Assembly (NCBI GenBank): GCA_025963385.1
Contig: JAOPUT010000356.1
Span: forward strand, 1 to 36,377
Direction: 5' to 3'
Length of the DNA: 36,377 nt
Source of the DNA: Mycobacterium sp.
GTDB lineage: Bacteria > Actinomycetota > Actinomycetes > Mycobacteriales > Mycobacteriaceae
Below, one piece after another: positions 26,903 through 35,095 of this stretch. Position 1 is the stretch's first letter. Every line of letters starts with the position of its first letter. The translations under genes were made by a program, and so were the position numbers. The notes beneath the pieces were generated by a model, which saw only the letters and a list, made by a program, of their open reading frames with translations, searched no databases and was not told where the DNA came from.

Positions 26903-27761
26903 AGCTGATCCTGCGGCGGAAGTAGACGTGCTGGACGAGCGTCACGCCGAGCAGCAGCACGAACAGCACGACGGCCATCACGGCGGCCCGCCCGACTGCC
27001 GCCGCACCGAATGCCTCGGCGTAGATGCGGTGCGCGACGAGGTCGGTCCTGCCCTGTGGTCCGCCGTCGGTCAGCGCGTAGACCGTGTCGAATACCTGGG
27101 CCGCGCTGACGATCCCGGTGACGAGGACGAAGAACAGCGTCGGTCGCAGCATCGGCAGCGTGATGTACCGGAACCGCTGCCAGGACGTGGCGCCATCCGT
27201 GCGGGCGGCGTCCTGAACCTCGCGCGGGATGGCGAGGATGCCCGCCAGGAAGAACAGCGCCACGTAGCCGACGTTGGTCCACACCGTGACAGCCGAGACG
27301 ACGGGCAGCGCGAGTACGGGGTCCGTGAGCCACTCAATGGGATACCCGAGCACGGTGCTGACCGCGCCGTCGGTGGGCGCGAGAATCCACTTCCACAGCA
27401 CGGCGATCGCGAGCGGCGAGCAGATCCACGGGAGGACGTAGAGCGTCCGGAGGAATCCGCTGCCTGGCAGGTTGCGGGCCAACATCGCCGCGGCGAGCAG
27501 GCCAAGCACCGTCTGCAGCGGTACGACGAGCAGAATGAAGAACAGGGTGGCGGCCATCGAGCCGCCGAACGACGAGTCGCCGAGCACCGACCGCCAATTG
27601 CTCAGGCCCACATAGTCGATCGGCCCCAGCAAATCCCACCTGTGCAGGCTGAGCCATCCGACGACGAGCATCGGCAACAGCAGGAACGCCACCACGCCGA
27701 AGAGGCTGGGCGCAAGCAGTGCGTAGCCCACGGCGGTATTGCGTAAGCGCAGGCGACCCAC
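26889..27761 (-). CDS. uspA: ABC sugar importer permease (UspA-like)
   Basis: GTG at the complement of 27759-27761 (VGRLRLRNTAVGYALL) gives 290 residues; GTG at 27794 would add 11. Neither has a clear Shine-Dalgarno sequence. It has six membrane segments, with the EAA loop REVQDAARTDGATSWQRFRYI. It is the first gene of the usp operon and is divergent from tldD, whose GTG is only 45 bp away, so the two promoters must overlap. No ATPase gene is present in the operon; the M. tuberculosis homologue also lacks one and probably borrows a shared sugar-importer ATPase. Confidence 0.9.
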   Translation of the reverse strand: MGRLRLRNTAVGYALLAPSLFGVVAFLLLPMLVVGWLSLHRWDLLGPIDYVGLSNWRSVLGDSSFGGSMAATLFFILLVVPLQTVLGLLAAAMLARNLPGSGFLRTLYVLPWICSPLAIAVLWKWILAPTDGAVSTVLGYPIEWLTDPVLALPVVSAVTVWTNVGYVALFFLAGILAIPREVQDAARTDGATSWQRFRYITLPMLRPTLFFVLVTGIVSAAQVFDTVYALTDGGPQGRTDLVAHRIYAEAFGAAAVGRAAVMAVVLFVLLLGVTLVQHVYFRRRISYDLV

Positions 27762-27806
27762 CGGGTAATTAAAGCCCGTCGAGTTGGGTGCCACTACGGT
27801 AGAGGG

Positions 27807-29327
27807 GTGACAGCGCGCCGACGTGTCGATGCCGACTTCCTCGCCCTGCCGCGCCACCAGCTCGCCGACGCAGCTCTGTCGGCGGCCACGTCGGCGGGCG
27901 CCAGCTACGCAGACCTGCGGATCCACCGCATCACCAGCGAGATCGTGCAGCTCCGCGACGGCGAACTGGAGACCTCGGTCGTCAGCCGGGAGATCGGGCT
28001 CGCGGTCCGGGTCATCGTCGACGGCACGTGGGGTTTCGCGTCCCACGCGGAGCTGGACCCGGCGGTCGCCGCCGAGACGGCGCGTCGTGCCGTCCGTGTC
28101 GCCGCCACCCTGGCGCCCCTGAACGCCGAACGCATCGAGCTCGCGCCCGAGCCGGTGTACTCGGACGTCAGCTGGGTGTCGGAGTACCTGGTCGACCCGT
28201 TCGACGTCCCCGCCGCCGACAAGATCGCCGTGCTCGACGAGTACTCGGGACGGCTGCTGGCCACCGACGGCGTCGACCACGTGTCCGCCGGTCTGCACGC
28301 GGTCAAGGAGCAGACGTTCTACGCCGACACGTTCGGCTCGTCGATCACCCAGCAGCGGGTACGCCTGCAGCCCACGTTCGATGCCGTCGCCGTCGACTCC
28401 GCGGCGGGCACCTTCGAGACCATGCGCACGCTGGCGCCGCCGACGGCCCGCGGGTGGGAGTTCGTCGCAGGCGACGACGTGTTCGACTGGACGACCGAGC
28501 TCGCCGAGCTGCCGTCGCTCCTGGCCGAGAAGACCAAGGCGCCGAGCGTCGTCGCGGGTCCCACCGATCTGGTGATCGACCCGACGAACCTGTGGCTCAC
28601 GATTCACGAGTCGATCGGCCACGCCACCGAGTACGACAGGGCGATCGGATACGAAGCGGCCTATGCGGGGACGTCTTTCGCGACACCAGACAAGCTGGGT
28701 GTCATGCAGTACGGATCCGCCGTGATGAACGTGACCGCCGACCGGACCGTCGAGTACGGTCTCGCCACGATCGGGTTCGACGACGAGGGTGTCCGCGCCC
28801 AGAAGTGGGATCTGGTGCGCGACGGGGTCTTCGTCGGCTATCAGCTCGATCGGGTGTTCGCGCCGCGCCTCGGTCTAGCCAGGTCGAACGGCTGCTCGTA
28901 CGCCGACTCGCCGCACCACGTGCCGATCCAGCGGATGGCGAACGTGTCGTTGCAGCCCGGCACCGAGGACCTCAGCACCGACGACCTGATCTCCCGGGTG
29001 CAGGACGGCGTGTACGTCATCGGCGACAAGTCATGGTCGATCGACATGCAGCGCTACAACTTTCAGTTCACCGGTCAGAGGTTCTTCCGGATCCGCGACG
29101 GGCGCCTCGACGGTCAGGTCCGCGACCTCGCCTATCAGGCGACCACGACGGACTTCTGGGGGGCGATGGAGGCGGTCGGCGGCCCGTCGACGTGGCGACT
29201 CGGCGGCGCGTTCAACTGCGGCAAGGCCCAACCCGGGCAGGTCGCCGCGGTCAGCCACGGTTGTCCGTCCGCGCTGTTCCGCGGGATCAACGTGCTGAAC
29301 ACGCGTGACGAGGCGGGACGCTCGTGA
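27807..29327 (+). CDS. tldD: TldD metalloprotease subunit
   Basis: GTG 27807 gives 506 residues. The metalloprotease motif HESIGHATE (HExxxH, near residue 269) is the TldD zinc site. Conserved flanks include DLRIHRITSEIVQLRDGELE and GGAFNCGKAQPGQVAAVSHG. TldD and TldE form a heterodimer that cleaves unfolded peptides; known roles include microcin maturation and CcdA antitoxin degradation. The next gene overlaps by 4 nt. It corresponds to Rv2315c. Confidence 0.95.
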   Translation: MTARRRVDADFLALPRHQLADAALSAATSAGASYADLRIHRITSEIVQLRDGELETSVVSREIGLAVRVIVDGTWGFASHAELDPAVAAETARRAVRVAATLAPLNAERIELAPEPVYSDVSWVSEYLVDPFDVPAADKIAVLDEYSGRLLATDGVDHVSAGLHAVKEQTFYADTFGSSITQQRVRLQPTFDAVAVDSAAGTFETMRTLAPPTARGWEFVAGDDVFDWTTELAELPSLLAEKTKAPSVVAGPTDLVIDPTNLWLTIHESIGHATEYDRAIGYEAAYAGTSFATPDKLGVMQYGSAVMNVTADRTVEYGLATIGFDDEGVRAQKWDLVRDGVFVGYQLDRVFAPRLGLARSNGCSYADSPHHVPIQRMANVSLQPGTEDLSTDDLISRVQDGVYVIGDKSWSIDMQRYNFQFTGQRFFRIRDGRLDGQVRDLAYQATTTDFWGAMEAVGGPSTWRLGGAFNCGKAQPGQVAAVSHGCPSALFRGINVLNTRDEAGRS

Positions 29328-30697
29328 TCACCGCACCGGATGTCGTCGGCATCGCGTTGGCGGACGCCGCGCGCCGCGGCGGGGCCGACGAGACCATCGT
29401 CCTGGTCACCGACCGGGCGACGGCGTCGCTGCGCTGGGCGGGCAACTCGATGACCACCAACGGCGAGTCGCTCAGCCGCGAGACCACTGTGATATCGATT
29501 GTCCGACAAGGCAACAGCGCGCACGTCGGCTCGGTGAAGTCCAGCGAGGTCGATCCGTCGGCGATCGCCGGACTGGTGGCCGCATCCCAGGACGCGGCGC
29601 GCTCGGCGCCGGAGGCACGCGACGCGGCGCCGATGTTGGCAGGCGACGAGACGCCATACGACTGGGACGCGCCCGTGCCCGAGACGGGCGCCGACGTCTT
29701 CGCCGGGGTCGCCAAGAGTCTCTCGAAGGGTTTCCGCGGTACCGATCGGTTGTACGGCTTCGCCCGCCACGAACTGGAGACGACGTTCATCGGCACCTCG
29801 AACGGTCTGCGCAGGCGCTACACGCAGCCGACCGGATCGGTGGAGATCAACGCCAAGCGCCGCGGAGCCAGCGCGTGGGTGGGCGCCGGTACGGCCGACT
29901 TCGTCGACGTGCCAACCGATTCCATGCTCGACGAGCTGGCGACCCGACTGAGCTGGGCCGACCGCAGCATCGAACTGCCCGCAGGCCGCTACGAGACCTT
30001 GATGCCTCCGGCGACGGTCGCCGACATGATGATCTACCTCGGCTGGACGATGGACGGCCGTGGTGCCCAGGAGGGCCGCACCGCGCTGTCGGCGCCGGGC
30101 GGCGGCACGCGGGTGGGGGAGAAGCTGACCGATCTCGGGCTGACGCTGTACTCGGATCCGACGGCGACGGGTCTGGAGTGCTCGCCGTTCGTGGCGACGA
30201 CCAGTTCCTCGGAGCGGGTGTCGGTGTTCGACAACGGCTTGGAGATCGACCGGGTGGATTGGATCCGCGACGGGACCATCAATGCGCTGGCCTACCCGCG
30301 GGCGGCGGCGGCCGAGTTCGGCGTGCCCGTGGCGGTGCCCGCCGACAACATGTTGATGACGGGTGGCTGGGCCAGCCTGTCGGACATGATCCGCCGCACC
30401 GAGCGCGGGCTGCTGCTCACGACGCTTTGGTACATCCGCGAAGTCGATCCCACCGTGCTGCTGCTGACCGGTCTCACCCGTGACGGGGTCTACCTGATCG
30501 AGGACGGTCAGGTCACCGGTGCCGTCAACAACTTCCGCTTCAACGAGAGCCCGCTGGACCTGCTGCGGCGGGCCACCGAGGCGGGCGTCGCCGAGACCAC
30601 GCTGCCCAGGGAGTGGGGCGACTGGGCGACACGCGCCAAGATGCCGTCGCTGCGCATCCCGGACTTCCACATGTCGTCGGTGAGTCAGGCGCAATAA
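29324..30697 (+). CDS. tldE: TldE/PmbA subunit of the TldD/E protease
   Basis: GTG 29324 overlaps the tldD stop (GTGA) and gives 457 residues. It is a member of the TldD/PmbA fold without the HExxxH motif, as expected for the TldE partner. Recognisable stretches include TDRATASLRWAGNSMTTNGE and ITGAVNNFRFNESPLDLL-type sequence near the end. It works with TldD; the zinc site is in TldD only. It corresponds to Rv2314c. Confidence 0.94.
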   Translation: MITAPDVVGIALADAARRGGADETIVLVTDRATASLRWAGNSMTTNGESLSRETTVISIVRQGNSAHVGSVKSSEVDPSAIAGLVAASQDAARSAPEARDAAPMLAGDETPYDWDAPVPETGADVFAGVAKSLSKGFRGTDRLYGFARHELETTFIGTSNGLRRRYTQPTGSVEINAKRRGASAWVGAGTADFVDVPTDSMLDELATRLSWADRSIELPAGRYETLMPPATVADMMIYLGWTMDGRGAQEGRTALSAPGGGTRVGEKLTDLGLTLYSDPTATGLECSPFVATTSSSERVSVFDNGLEIDRVDWIRDGTINALAYPRAAAAEFGVPVAVPADNMLMTGGWASLSDMIRRTERGLLLTTLWYIREVDPTVLLLTGLTRDGVYLIEDGQVTGAVNNFRFNESPLDLLRRATEAGVAETTLPREWGDWATRAKMPSLRIPDFHMSSVSQAQ

Positions 30698-30705
30698 TCA
30701 CCGGC

Positions 30706-31530
30706 ATGGACGATGACAAGTTGTACGGCTTGCTGACCCGGTTGATGGCGCTGTCGCCCGAGGGCGACGCGGGTCGCAACGCGCTGGTGCGTGAGGTGTG
30801 CGGGCAAGCAGTATCGCTGCCGCCCCTGGTGGCGCAGGGACCGGCCGACGACGATCCGCTGCTGGCCGAGTTCGCCGAACAGTTCGCCGTCGACGTCACG
30901 GTGATAAGCCCGGGACAGCGGTCGGCGTTCGTAGCAGCGTTCGGCCACAAGGCATTTCACATGGCCGCGCTGATCTTCATCGCCGACTTCGTCCCGCGGG
31001 TGCGGGCCGGCCTGACGGCCCTCGGTTTCGCGCCGGTCGTCGACCCGGTGGTGTGGGATCGTGACACCGATCCCGTCGACCTGCTGCTCAACCAGTTCGC
31101 CCCGACCGTCGGCGCACTGCGGTCGCTGGATCCGGTGACGACGGAGGTGGTGCGGTTGCGCGGCGCCGTGCAGCACAACTGCCGGCTGTGCAAGTCGCTG
31201 CGCGAGGGTGCCGCGCTCGATGCGGGTGGGACCGAGTCGCTGTACGACGACATCGAGCAGTACGAGTCGTCCAGCCAACTCGACGACCGGCAGAAGGCCG
31301 CCCTGCGCTACGTCGACGCTTTGATCTGGACGCCGTCGAAGATCGATGCGGACGTGGCGGCCGGGGTCCGGCAGCACTTCTCCGACGCCGAGGGCATCGA
31401 GCTCACTCTCGACGTGATGCGCAACGCCGCCAACAAGATTGCGGTCGCGCTGGGTGGTGACGCGCCCCGCGTCGCGGAGGGCACCGAACGGTACTTCCTC
31501 GGATTGGACGGCCAGCCGGTCTATACCTGA
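30706..31530 (+). CDS. AhpD-like (carboxymuconolactone decarboxylase fold) protein
   Basis: ATG 30706, 8 bp after the tldE stop, gives 274 residues (MDDDKLYGLLTRLMALSPEG). The middle contains VVRLRGAVQHNCRLCKSLREGAALDAG, the helix with a CxxC-like pair spaced as N-C-R-L-C-K, typical of AhpD/CMD proteins. A repeat-like helical half follows (DDRQKAALRYVDALIWTPSKI). Such proteins are alkylhydroperoxidase partners or unknown oxidoreductases. It is probably cotranscribed with tldDE. Its 3' end overlaps the facing gene by 10 bp. Confidence 0.82.
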   Translation: MDDDKLYGLLTRLMALSPEGDAGRNALVREVCGQAVSLPPLVAQGPADDDPLLAEFAEQFAVDVTVISPGQRSAFVAAFGHKAFHMAALIFIADFVPRVRAGLTALGFAPVVDPVVWDRDTDPVDLLLNQFAPTVGALRSLDPVTTEVVRLRGAVQHNCRLCKSLREGAALDAGGTESLYDDIEQYESSSQLDDRQKAALRYVDALIWTPSKIDADVAAGVRQHFSDAEGIELTLDVMRNAANKIAVALGGDAPRVAEGTERYFLGLDGQPVYT

Positions 31531-32285
31531 TCGCGCAACACGCGCTGCTTGGCCGCGGTGAACTCCTCGTCGGTGAGCGCGCCCCGGTGGTGCATGTCGT
31601 CGAGCTGTCGAAGCTGCTCCGCGATCGTGGGATCGTCGTGCGGCTGCCAGTTCGGCGGCGGTGGCGTGTACTGCGGTGCCGGCTCACTGCTTCGATCGAC
31701 GGTCTCGAAGTGCATGGGGTTTCTCGGGTCCACCCGCAGGTCGAACACGTCGCCGGGACTGGGGATCTCACCCAGCATGAAGGTCCCTGCGTAGTCGGCC
31801 TGGTAGGGCGGCGTGCCGTCGGATCGTTGCACCCGGAGGATCAGTGTCCGGCGGATGTAGACGTCGTTGATGATCATGTTCATGATGGGGTTCTTCACCT
31901 CGAGCACCGTTCCGGTCGCGGGAATCCCGTTGTGCTGCAGGGTGTCACTGCGCTCGAGTCTCGAGTAGAACCATGCCGCGTAGGCGCCGACCACAGCGGC
32001 GACGGCGATCGGCGACCACGGCGCCACCGGCACGGACCAGTCCGCGACGAACGGCATCGTCGACGCCAGGAACCAGCCGCCGATGGCATTGCTCCTGGCC
32101 TTCCGCGCGGCGGCCATGAACACGCCGAGTTGGAGCAGGTAGCCGACGATCCAGATGGCGATCGCCGGGCCGAGGACGGGAGTGTCCGCGTCGACACCAC
32201 GGAACGTCACGTAGACGATCCACGCCGGCACGACGACCAGCAGGCACCACGTCGTCAGCAGTCCGGCGATCAGCGGCTTGTTCAC
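31521..32285 (-). CDS. Membrane protein with C-terminal SHOCT domain
   Basis: GTG (complement of 32283-32285) gives 254 residues. There are three to four membrane helices in residues 5-110. A beta-rich domain follows (GIPATGTVLEVKN and LILRVQRSDG), like DUF3592/OB-type membrane proteins. After a proline-rich linker (YTPPPPNWQP) the protein ends in a SHOCT motif (IAEQLRQLDDMHHRGALTDE). SHOCT domains are short C-terminal oligomerisation modules. Function is unknown. The last 10 bp overlap the facing AhpD-like gene. Confidence 0.8.
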   Translation of the reverse strand: MNKPLIAGLLTTWCLLVVVPAWIVYVTFRGVDADTPVLGPAIAIWIVGYLLQLGVFMAAARKARSNAIGGWFLASTMPFVADWSVPVAPWSPIAVAAVVGAYAAWFYSRLERSDTLQHNGIPATGTVLEVKNPIMNMIINDVYIRRTLILRVQRSDGTPPYQADYAGTFMLGEIPSPGDVFDLRVDPRNPMHFETVDRSSEPAPQYTPPPPNWQPHDDPTIAEQLRQLDDMHHRGALTDEEFTAAKQRVLRDQV

Positions 32286-32347
32286 GGCGCCACGCTAACT
32301 TCCTGGTGGCGTCGTGTCTGCGCAGGTCATCGACTCACAGCAAACTG

Positions 32348-32722
32348 CTAGGCAACTTTCTTCTTCAAGATCAGCATGGGCAGCACCAGTGTCGCCACGG
32401 CGGTGACCAGCCACACCACCACGGTCGCCGCCACCCAGGATCCGATGCCGCGGATGCTCAGGCCATTGGTGAGGACCGACGCCAGAATCAGTGCTGCCAG
32501 GGTGGACACCAGGCCGATCCCGCCGAGGAACGCCGACGCGTAGCGAGTGGCCATCTTCAGGAAGAAGGGGGAGAGGATGGCCTGCGCGACGGTGAAGATG
32601 ACGACGGCGGTGATGAAGCCCAGCGGGCGCACCGTCACCCCCGGGACGAGCAACGACGCCACCAGCAGTCCGATGGCCGAGGAGCCGAGGAAGACGACGA
32701 GGCGCAGAAGGAAGCGGATCAC
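32348..32722 (-). CDS. Small four-helix membrane protein, phage-holin-4 family-like
   Basis: GTG (complement of 32720-32722) gives 124 residues with four predicted membrane helices and a lysine-rich end (LPMLILKKKVA). The first segment MIRFLLRLVVFLGSSAIGLL and the internal PGVTVRPLGFITAVVIFTVA resemble the YvlD/holin-4 superfamily common in actinobacteria. No role can be assigned. It is the last gene before the tRNA with the CAT anticodon. Confidence 0.75.
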   Translation of the reverse strand: MIRFLLRLVVFLGSSAIGLLVASLLVPGVTVRPLGFITAVVIFTVAQAILSPFFLKMATRYASAFLGGIGLVSTLAALILASVLTNGLSIRGIGSWVAATVVVWLVTAVATLVLPMLILKKKVA

Positions 32723-32827
32723 GGTCGGAGCGTAGTGCGCCGTGGTTGATCATGATCGGTGTTCGGACGCGTCCGTCAATGGGTTCATCGGGCCTGTGGG
32801 ACCATGGTTGCCGCGCGCATGCGCAAT

Positions 32828-32901
32828 GGGGCGGTAGCTCAGTCGGTTAGAGCCGCGGACTCATAATCCGTTGGTCGTGGGTTCGAGCCCCACCCGCCCT
32901 A
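32828..32901 (+). tRNA. tRNA with CAT anticodon (Met elongator or Ile2)
   Basis: The acceptor GGGGCGG pairs with CCGCCCT (32894-32900), with a G1-T72 wobble. The D stem is GCTC/GAGC. The anticodon stem GCGGA/TCCGT encloses CTCATAA. The T stem is GTGGG/CCCAC with loop TTCGAGC. The discriminator is A and CCA is not encoded. The anticodon CAT without initiator features suggests elongator Met, but a lysidine-modified Ile2 tRNA cannot be excluded. Accessory DNA begins directly downstream. Confidence 0.93.
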
Positions 32902-32944
32902 CGCCAGAGGCTATTTTTCAAGATCAAATTTTCTGAGTCATCGT

Positions 32945-33745
32945 TTATTCATCGTTTCTAGGGGAGAGGTTCCCCGGCTCACGCTGGTCATCGGAGGTTT
33001 CGGTGGCCGCGCGCCACGCGTCACGCACGGCTACGAGGGCCTCGCGCGCCGAGACGGTGAGACGGGTCTGCCCGGCCAGCTGGGATTGCCATTCGGCGTC
33101 AGTGGGCGCCTTGCTGAACAGCCGCGCCGACGGTGGCCGGTTCGTTGGCCCGTGTCTCTTGTAGAGATCGGCGGCCCGTTGATCGATCGCGCCCAGCTGG
33201 CCGAGTGCCCATAGATCCCAAAGATCGCGGGCGCTGTGCCGGTCGGCCCAGGTCGACGTCTTCGAGGCGGCGAAGGCCGGCAATGTCGGGACGAGCAACT
33301 CGGCTTCGGGGGCGTCGGTGTACCGCTGGACGAGCGCGCGCCGCTCGGATGGCCAGACCACTCTGTCGCGGGCGGATAGCAATTGAATCCGCACCGACAG
33401 CCCGCTCGACGATCGAAGCATCGCCGGCCGAACGCTCGCCACCTCCGTCAACGGTGGGTCGAGGGTCAGCCGTCCATGTGAACGTGCGAGCGCACGGGGG
33501 AATCCGGCGTCGAGGATTGCGGCAACGGACTTGCGGTCGTCAAGGGCGATCAAGTCGATGTCCTCGCTCAACCTCCCGGCCCCGAGGTGGGTGCGTGCCA
33601 GTGCGGTGCCGCCGATGAATTGAATCTGGTCTCCGACGCTCGAGCTGAGGAAGGCGAGCACGTGCGAGACGAGGTGGTCACGTTCGACTTGCTCAATGGA
33701 GACGCCGAATTGTTCTGCGACCACGTCGCGTTCATCGTCGTTCAC
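32945..33745 (-). CDS. abiEii: AbiEii-type nucleotidyltransferase toxin
   Basis: GTG (complement of 33743-33745) overlaps the abiEi stop by 4 nt and gives 266 residues. The DNA polymerase-beta-like nucleotidyltransferase signature is complete: G45-G46-T47 (FIGGTALARTHLG), then SEDIDL with D62 and D64. K162 (FAASKTSTW) and RDLWDL at 173-178 match the later AbiEii motifs. In type IV systems the toxin modifies tRNA acceptor ends or other targets and is counteracted by AbiEi without direct binding. Some AbiE systems abort phage infection. The frame open further upstream is a shadow of abiEi. Confidence 0.9.
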   Translation of the reverse strand: MNDDERDVVAEQFGVSIEQVERDHLVSHVLAFLSSSVGDQIQFIGGTALARTHLGAGRLSEDIDLIALDDRKSVAAILDAGFPRALARSHGRLTLDPPLTEVASVRPAMLRSSSGLSVRIQLLSARDRVVWPSERRALVQRYTDAPEAELLVPTLPAFAASKTSTWADRHSARDLWDLWALGQLGAIDQRAADLYKRHGPTNRPPSARLFSKAPTDAEWQSQLAGQTRLTVSAREALVAVRDAWRAATETSDDQREPGNLSPRNDE

Positions 33746-34383
33746 GATTGGACCCAGTCCTCGGCGCGACGCAGTGAGGCCATGCGTCGTTGGTCGAATG
33801 CGAGCGTGGCCAGTCGTTGTCGGTCGCTTCGTGCATAGAGTTCGGCAACTGCGGCGCGAACGTCGACTTCGACGTCGCCCAGTTCCGGACGATGAGCAAG
33901 GTCGAGGACGGTCTGTTCCGGTGTCGTGACCAACGTCGGCCCTAGGGATGTGTCGATGCGTTCGGCGTCGAGGCGGCCGGTGTCGCGTTTGACGAACCGG
34001 ATGACCGCCTGCCGATCCGAGAGTGCGATCTCGCGGTGTTGGCGGGGGATGGCGATGGTCGCGGTTGCCAGGGCGCGGGGGATCACCCCGTGCAGGCGCG
34101 CGGCACTCGGGCCCATCACGACGACGTCGTCCGGACCGTAGATCGCCGACGCGATGCCCGCGGCAGTCGCCTCCAAACCCGGTGTCCACGTGCGGCCCAC
34201 CATGTCTTGCGGGACGACGACGTAGTAGCCATCGGCGACGCGGTGAAGAAGTCCACGTTCATCGAGCCGGACCAATTGCGCTCGTGGATGGGCGTAGATC
34301 GCTTCGGCGTCGCGTGGCCGGATGGTCTTCATCGGTGCACGTGCCAGCTCGACCGGTAGTGGAGTGCCGCGGTTCGGTGCCAT
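33742..34383 (-). CDS. abiEi: AbiEi-type antitoxin and transcriptional autoregulator
   Basis: ATG at the complement of 34381-34383 is chosen because AAGGAG lies 5 nt upstream on the minus strand; an ATG 7 codons earlier falls nearer the operator. The product is 213 residues. The N-terminal winged helix includes LVRLDERGLLHRVADGYYVV, and the second domain includes VVMGPSAARLHGVIPRALA and TTPEQTVLDLAHRPELG. AbiEi represses its own operon through inverted repeats and antagonises AbiEii. It is the first gene of the bicistronic operon. Confidence 0.92.
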   Translation of the reverse strand: MAPNRGTPLPVELARAPMKTIRPRDAEAIYAHPRAQLVRLDERGLLHRVADGYYVVVPQDMVGRTWTPGLEATAAGIASAIYGPDDVVVMGPSAARLHGVIPRALATATIAIPRQHREIALSDRQAVIRFVKRDTGRLDAERIDTSLGPTLVTTPEQTVLDLAHRPELGDVEVDVRAAVAELYARSDRQRLATLAFDQRRMASLRRAEDWVQS

Positions 34384-34397
34384 CGTTACTCCTTGAG

Positions 34398-34434
34398 TAT
34401 GCAAATCGTATCTTTCAAGGGTACGAAATGCATA
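34398..34434. promoter_or_regulatory. 15-bp imperfect inverted repeat, probable AbiEi operator
   Basis: TATGCAAATCGTATC (34398-34412) and GGTACGAAATGCATA (34420-34434) match as inverted repeats in 12 of 15 positions around a 7-nt spacer. The site lies 15 bp upstream of the abiEi start, where AbiEi-type regulators bind to repress their own operon. The role is inferred from position and known family behaviour. Confidence 0.7.
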
Positions 34435-34523
34435 CTGTTCTGTGCAACCGTAACGAGCCTTTGCACCACTCCCATGCGAGGTCCTTTCGTCCTGCGATCC
34501 TGTGGTGTCAGTACATTTCTTGT

Positions 34524-34559
34524 ATACCCCCGGAGGGTATCCCCTGTTATGGGGGCTAC
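34524..34559. promoter_or_regulatory. Overlapping inverted repeats resembling CsoR/CstR-family operators
   Basis: ATACCC (34524-34529) and GGGTAT (34535-34540) form one inverted repeat with a 5-nt spacer. GTATCCCC (34537-34544) and GGGGGCTAC (34551-34559) form a second, sharing GTAT with the first. C-rich/G-rich arms ending in TAT/ATA or GTA are typical of CsoR-type copper or sulfide sensors. No such regulator or target gene is adjacent. Confidence 0.45.
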
Positions 34560-34861
34560 CAGGAACACATGCCCAGGGTCGTGCGTGGGCCCCCGTCGGT
34601 CAGGTCTTGTCCACCCCGCTCGCGGCCAAGGGGGGGCCGCTTGACGACCCACCCGATAGCGGGGAGAAGGATAGCGACGCTGCGTTTGTTTGGAGGAGCG
34701 GCCTTAATGGGACAACACTCATGTCTCACCGGAGTCCCGAGTCCATCGCACACCCAGCACGCAACTTTGGCACGAGCGTTAGAGGGTAACGTTATCGGGT
34801 CGCGAAATATGTTGTAGCGCAACGCGTTACGTACTGTTACTTGGCGTAATCATTGTCATCG

Positions 34862-35095
34862 AGCACGCGCGTGCTTGCCTTTTGGCCGAGCTACGTCGAG
34901 CCAGGGGCGACAGGGTAGTTTTTTTGCGAATCGCTGCCTCCTGTCGCCATGGGGGATCAGAGTGACGTCCGTGACCGTGTAAACGTCCGTGACCGTGTAG
35001 GGGACGAACAAGGAGCAGGACTCCTTCCGCTGCTCCTCAGGCAATCCACCAGCGCCCCGCTAGGTGGAATTCTCGCCTGCCTGCCTGCATGCAGG
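34862..35095. repeat. Cluster of palindromes, hairpins and a tandem repeat
   Basis: In order: a 14-bp palindrome AGCACGCGCGTGCT (34862-34875); a 9-bp inverted repeat GGCGACAGG/CCTGTCGCC (34906-34914, 34940-34948) around a T7 tract; a 17-bp direct repeat ACGTCCGTGACCGTGTA at 34965-34981 and 34983-34999; an 8-bp hairpin AGGAGCAG/CTGCTCCT (35011-35018, 35030-35037); a 9-bp hairpin with one bulge (35045-35053, 35059-35068); and a 12-bp palindrome CCTGCATGCAGG (35084-35095). Six symmetric elements in 234 bp is far denser than elsewhere in the window. Confidence 0.75.

Noticed and set aside
34502..34789. 95-codon plus-strand frame after the copper-like box
   Set aside because: No ribosome-binding site, no mycobacterial codon pattern and no recognisable protein content.
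34856..35044. 62-codon minus-strand frame in the palindrome cluster
   Set aside because: Its internal repeat (YTVTDVYTVTDV) is just the translation of the 17-bp DNA repeat; it has no ribosome-binding site and no recognisable domain.
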